A stretch of 64,000 nt of DNA from Dipteronia dyeriana. Its lineage: Eukaryota > Streptophyta > Magnoliopsida > Sapindales > Sapindaceae. Every line of letters starts with the position of its first letter. The stretch's first letter is position 1. The notes below the pieces were generated by a model. It worked only from the letters and a program-made list of their open reading frames with translations, ran no database searches and was not told where the DNA came from. Of the stretch, positions 59,934 through 64,000 are shown one piece after another. Location of the stretch: positions 44,145,098 to 44,209,097 of the forward strand of contig CM065297.1 of NCBI GenBank assembly GCA_032871835.1, read 5' to 3'. The translations under genes and the position numbers were made by a program.

Positions 59934-62303
59934 TGAAGGGAAAAAACCATGTGCAGCGGAAGCGTGAGAAAATTTATGAAAATTAGGGTTTGCGTATAAA
60001 TAAAACTTTTCCCTTATAGATAACAAGAACCTTAACCCTATATTAATTGATGTATATAAAAGTGTCGTACCTTTTTCTCGTGACGATTGAACAAGCGCCG
60101 AATTGATTCCGCAAGATCTTCCAATCCAATCATGAACGTGAATCACCTATGGGTGTGAGCTCCCTTTCTTTAAATCGTATACCTGAGGATGGAAACAAAC
60201 AAAATCTTTTTCTTTGTTAGTTACAATTATCCTCCAAGAGAAAAAATCCAAGAACGTCCGGTCACTTTTGAATTTTCAATCTAATTGATTGAAACTCACG
60301 TGAACCCAATTTGATTTTGTATAAGGGATACTAGTGTACTATCAAAAACAAAAACGTTCTCTTTTTCTCCTTGGCCGAATTCTACACCCTATATCTATGA
60401 GTTGATCGAATTTTGTCTAGAGCAAAAACTAATTTTTTCTCTCTCAAAATTCCCCCATGCTAGGCCAAATTCTCTTCTTGAAAATTGCTTAGCTTGGCCG
60501 AAATTCCTCTCATAGAAAACTTTAGGCTGGCCGAAATTAACATACATATATTTATAGGATCATAAATACTCTCCTAAGAAGGATTTACTTGGTTGGCAAG
60601 ATTCCTTTCCTTAGGTGGATTTATTTGGTAGTTAAGAGTACTTATCTAAAAGGAATTCTATTCTCTTATATATATGGGCTGACTGAAATTTCTAAAGAAT
60701 TTATATTAGGATCACAAATTATTTCCTAAGAAGGATTTACTTGGTAGTTAAGAATCCTTTCCTTAGGTAGATTTACTTGGTGCTTAAGAATCCTTTTTCT
60801 AAATGAATTCTATCCTACACCAAGACTCCTAATCCAACTTAATCGTTTATTTGTAACCATATTAAAGGCTTCCTAATTTGATTAGATAAATAATTCCTTT
60901 TATTTATCTACTCATCAAATATAGCCTTTAATATTAATTATACAACTAACAATAGTATAATTTTAGTAGACCATCTCCTACTAGGAAAAAGATTTTGACT
61001 TTTAATTAAATAATTAATTAATCAACAAATTAATTAATTCCCATTTAATTAAATAATAAAATAATATAATATAATTAAGATATTTCAAATAGCCTTGCCG
61101 CCCAACTCATATATATGGGCCAATATATTATTTTCTTATTTTATTAAATCCGTTTGATAAATAGCATTGCCACAAGTGAACTAGACCCATTCTTACAAAA
61201 AGAAGCAAGTCCACATGCCTCAATACAATTCTAGATGGACCTCTAAATTTGTTCGGTAGAATATATCAAGTGATCCATGCAAGTTCGTGTGAATTGGGGA
61301 TCTTGGCGGGCTATCTAAATTTAAGATCCAATGGACACAACCCAATCCCAATCAATAAATGATTCACTTAGGTCCGATATATTTAATTTTAGTTCATTCA
61401 ACTAAAGAACTAAATAAGTTGATTTTACTCATTCATACCCTAGACAACCTTATTGGAGAAAGTGTATCCTCCTGAAGAATACCAATAATCACCAAGATCT
61501 CATAGACCGCCTATAGCTCTACAAGTTACCGTATTTACTCATATGACCACATTTTGAACTGGGATATTTTGACTTGTATAAAAGTCATGTTTTAATAGAC
61601 ACTATTGAATACTTAACGTTAAGATTTAATATCCAATACCTCAAAAAATCCATATGATGGTATCTTACTCTCATTCAATAAATGGAGCCACTATGTCCAT
61701 ATTTATAAATGAAGTCCTCTATCGATTAACAAATGAATACCATCAAATTGTTGAGGATAGACTATGCTATATAATCGTACTCATTGATAGCTCAAATGAT
61801 AACACTTGCAACCATAAGTCTATCATTTATCTCAGGATTGAGATATACTCTCTAAATGTCTTCAAATGAAAACTTTTATCCATTAACGATTCTAGATAAA
61901 GTATTTCATTGTGATCCTATTCAATGCACCCAGTGCACTAGATTATTTTGCCCAAAGACACCACACTTTGATGATTTTAGACTCATCATAACACATTTGA
62001 TCCCACTCAAATGCAAGCAAAAGAATCTACAACTTCTACAAGATAAACGCGCCCAACCTTTTATCTTAAGTTGTAAATGTTATTCAAGACTAACTAAAGA
62101 ATTGTGTTTACCTCATACATATCTGGATGTATGAACAATTCTTCTTTTCTCATAGTCTTTTGACCTTATGATTATTTACTTTAGACAATTATCATAATTA
62201 AACTATAAATGCTATAAGATTTGTTAAACTGGAAATCACTTTAGTAGTATGAAAAGATTATCAAATAAATTATTATACTCTTGCTATTAAGCATAATCCT
62301 AAC
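59934..62303 (-). repeat. 5' LTR of copia G (family 1), 2.37 kb
   Basis: From TGAAGGGAAAAAACC (TGTAGGG with one change) to CATAATCCTAAC. The TATA/module region is duplicated (about 60540-60650 and 60670-60800), as in E. Its right flank is gypsy pol, so G inserted into a gypsy element. Confidence 0.93.
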
Positions 62304-64000
62304 TGAACCACCATTAAAGCCCATGTTTTGGCTGACTTTGAGGCACAGTTCAACATGGTATCCGATCCCGACACTTTTCCACACTCGGGCCTAGTTCCCC
62401 CGAAAGAAAAGGAACCTGCTGGCTAGCCCGTTGATCGAGAAGTTTCGGTTCTGTTTACATATGGAGCATCGAGCCAAGCAGGAAATGGAGTGGAAATTGT
62501 TCTGACCGATCCAGAGAAAGTCGAGTGTTGCCATTGCTTTAGACTCGAGTTCAATGCCACCAATAACAAGGCTGAATTTGAAGCCTTGCTAGCCGGAATG
62601 AGCCTAACCGCGATGCTTGGAGCAGAATATCCTCATGCCAAAAGCGATTCGTAACTGGCTGTCAACCAGGTAACAAGGTAATACTAGACAAAGGGAGAAA
62701 ACATGGCAACCTACCTTGAAATGGTCAAGAAGCTTATGACCCGATTCAAGGGAGTCAAAATAGAATTGGTACCCTGACAACAAAACCATTGGACTGATGT
62801 CCTGGCCAAGATTGTTGCTAACAGAGGTTTAGCATTACCAAATGGGGTGCCCTTCTAGATAATTTCTTTGTCCAACATAGCCAAGACAAAGAAGGTAATC
62901 CCTATATACTGCCTCCCCTATTAGATTGATCCCATCATCGATTGCTTTCAAACTAAGAAGTTGTCGGAGGACCACGATCAAGCTTGCAAGCTTAAAAGAA
63001 TCGCCACTCGATACTGCCTGGTAGAAGGGTACCTCTACCGTAGGGGAAGATCCCGTCCTCTACTGAGATACCTGTACCCTGATGATGCAAAGTGGGCACT
63101 CAAAACAATACACTCATTGGCCTGAAGGAACTATGTAAGAGGCGAAGCACTCGCCTAGCAAGTACAACGTATGGGATACTTCCAGCCTACGTTACACAAT
63201 GATTCAAGGTAGTTTATACGGTCATGTGAACCTTGCTAGAAGATAGCAAATCTAAATCATCTGCCACCTGAGTGTCTTTTCTCTATCAGCTTACCTTATC
63301 CGTTCACTGTCTGGGGGTCAGATCTTATCGGACCGCTCCCAACCGCAACTGGTCAGGCGAAACATGTAATAGTAGCCATTGACTACTTTACTAGGTAGGT
63401 AGAAGCAGAATCCCTCTCCAAGATAATAGAGAAGAACAATACCACATTCATAAAAAAAAAGTGGTTTGTAGGTTCAGTACCCCGATGGACATTATCACCG
63501 ATCTATGCAAGCAGTTCGACAATGCATGATTCTGGGATTTTTGTGAAGGCTTTAGAATCGAGCTTCGTTTTGCAATATTGGCTCACCCCTAGACTAATGG
63601 GCTAGTCGAGGCAACAAATAAGACAATCAAGAAGCTCCTAAAAAAGAAGCTCCACCAGAAGAAGGGAAAATGGGTAGAGGAGCTCTCATATGTGTTATCG
63701 GCCTACCGCACCTTAAAGAGGACCACTACTGGAGAGACCACCTACTCGTTAACTTTCTCGATAGAAACAGCCCTGCCAATTAAACATAAATTGACTTCCT
63801 TCAGGGTTCAACATTTCAAACCAAAAGGTAATGAATTCAAGTTTAGGGCCAATCTGGACCTACTAGAAGAGAAACAGGAAAATGTGGTGGCAAAGAGAGT
63901 AGTAGTCTACCAAAGTCATGTCGCCCAGTACTTCAACAAGAAAGTCAGGGTTTACAATTTCAAAGAAGAGGACTTAGTCCTCTGGAAAGTAACCCAGAAC
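62304..64000 (+). pseudogene. Ty3/gypsy (Tat-like) RNase H-integrase remnant
   Basis: Plus-strand gypsy pol, running off the window. It begins at the RT-RNase H link (LADFEAQFNMV). RNase H reads FTYGASSQAGNGVEIVL, with Tyr replacing the catalytic Asp of the usual DG(A/S) motif, then EFNATNNKAEFEALLAG. The integrase zinc region is mostly deleted (near 63120-63260; only GYFQPTLHNDS and RSCEPC remain). The core keeps Asp in WGSDLIGPLP (63321), Asp at 63500 and Glu at 63608; the last two are in one frame with 35 residues between them, the retroviral DD35E spacing. Many stops and shifts. It may be a relative of the partner J would need, but no LTR is seen. Confidence 0.9.

Noticed and set aside
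1..64000. CRISPR array, defence island, secondary-metabolite cluster or other cellular system
   Set aside because: No spaced identical repeats of that kind, no non-transposon enzymes and no intact genes; nearly all sequence is assigned to LTR retrotransposons.
1..64000. tRNA gene near the primer binding sites
   Set aside because: Only the 12-13-nt complements to initiator Met tRNA are present; no cloverleaf sequence surrounds them.

Overview
This AT-rich 64 kb window is a nested block of LTR retrotransposons from a plant, most likely an angiosperm. The evidence is Ty1/copia and Tat-like Ty3/gypsy polyproteins, initiator-Met-tRNA-type primer binding sites, LTRs of 2.0-2.7 kb and 5-bp target site duplications (TSDs). 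I see no host gene, rRNA, tRNA or CRISPR. Every recognisable coding region is broken. The species cannot be told from the sequence.

Five groups are present. Family 1 is a copia element with LTRs of about 2.36 kb (TGTTGGGATTATGC...CCCTACA). Its copies are named A (1-2356 plus 17029-18653, minus), S1 (solo LTR inside A, 2357-17023, split), B (18654-30058, minus), C (30059-36527, plus), D (LTR, 36528-38641, minus), E (42289-49305, minus), F (LTR fragment, 57251-58066, plus) and G (58067-62303, minus). Family 2 is a copia element with LTRs of about 2.05 kb (TGTTGGGGTTTATGCC...CCAACA): the full-length copy H (6583-16159, plus) and a solo LTR (27831-29943). Family 3 is one 2.7-kb solo LTR (3622-6317). 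Family 4 (K, 38642-42288) is a SIRE-like gag remnant. The gypsy material is a coding-empty LTR element, J (49306-57250), and a decayed RNase H-integrase fragment (62304-64000).

The left third has a readable insertion history. A was hit by S1 (TSD AATAT). S1 was then hit by the family 3 LTR (TSD ACACG) and by H (TSD GATAG). B entered the leader of A, and the 5' LTR of B was hit by a family 2 LTR (TSD AAAAC). The middle and right parts hold rearranged junctions: inverted LTR pairs at 30058 and 36527, a deletion fusing LTR to integrase in C, and J flanked by LTRs of opposite orientation with no TSD.

No new cellular system is supported. The observations most worth following are a deletion shared by B and E that removes the protease active site and half the gag zinc knuckle; paired GC-rich stem-loops kept in three leaders; a 36-bp repeat next to the LTR TATA box whose copy number varies; abutting inverted LTR arms that could produce hairpin RNA; and duplicated CCHC modules in K.
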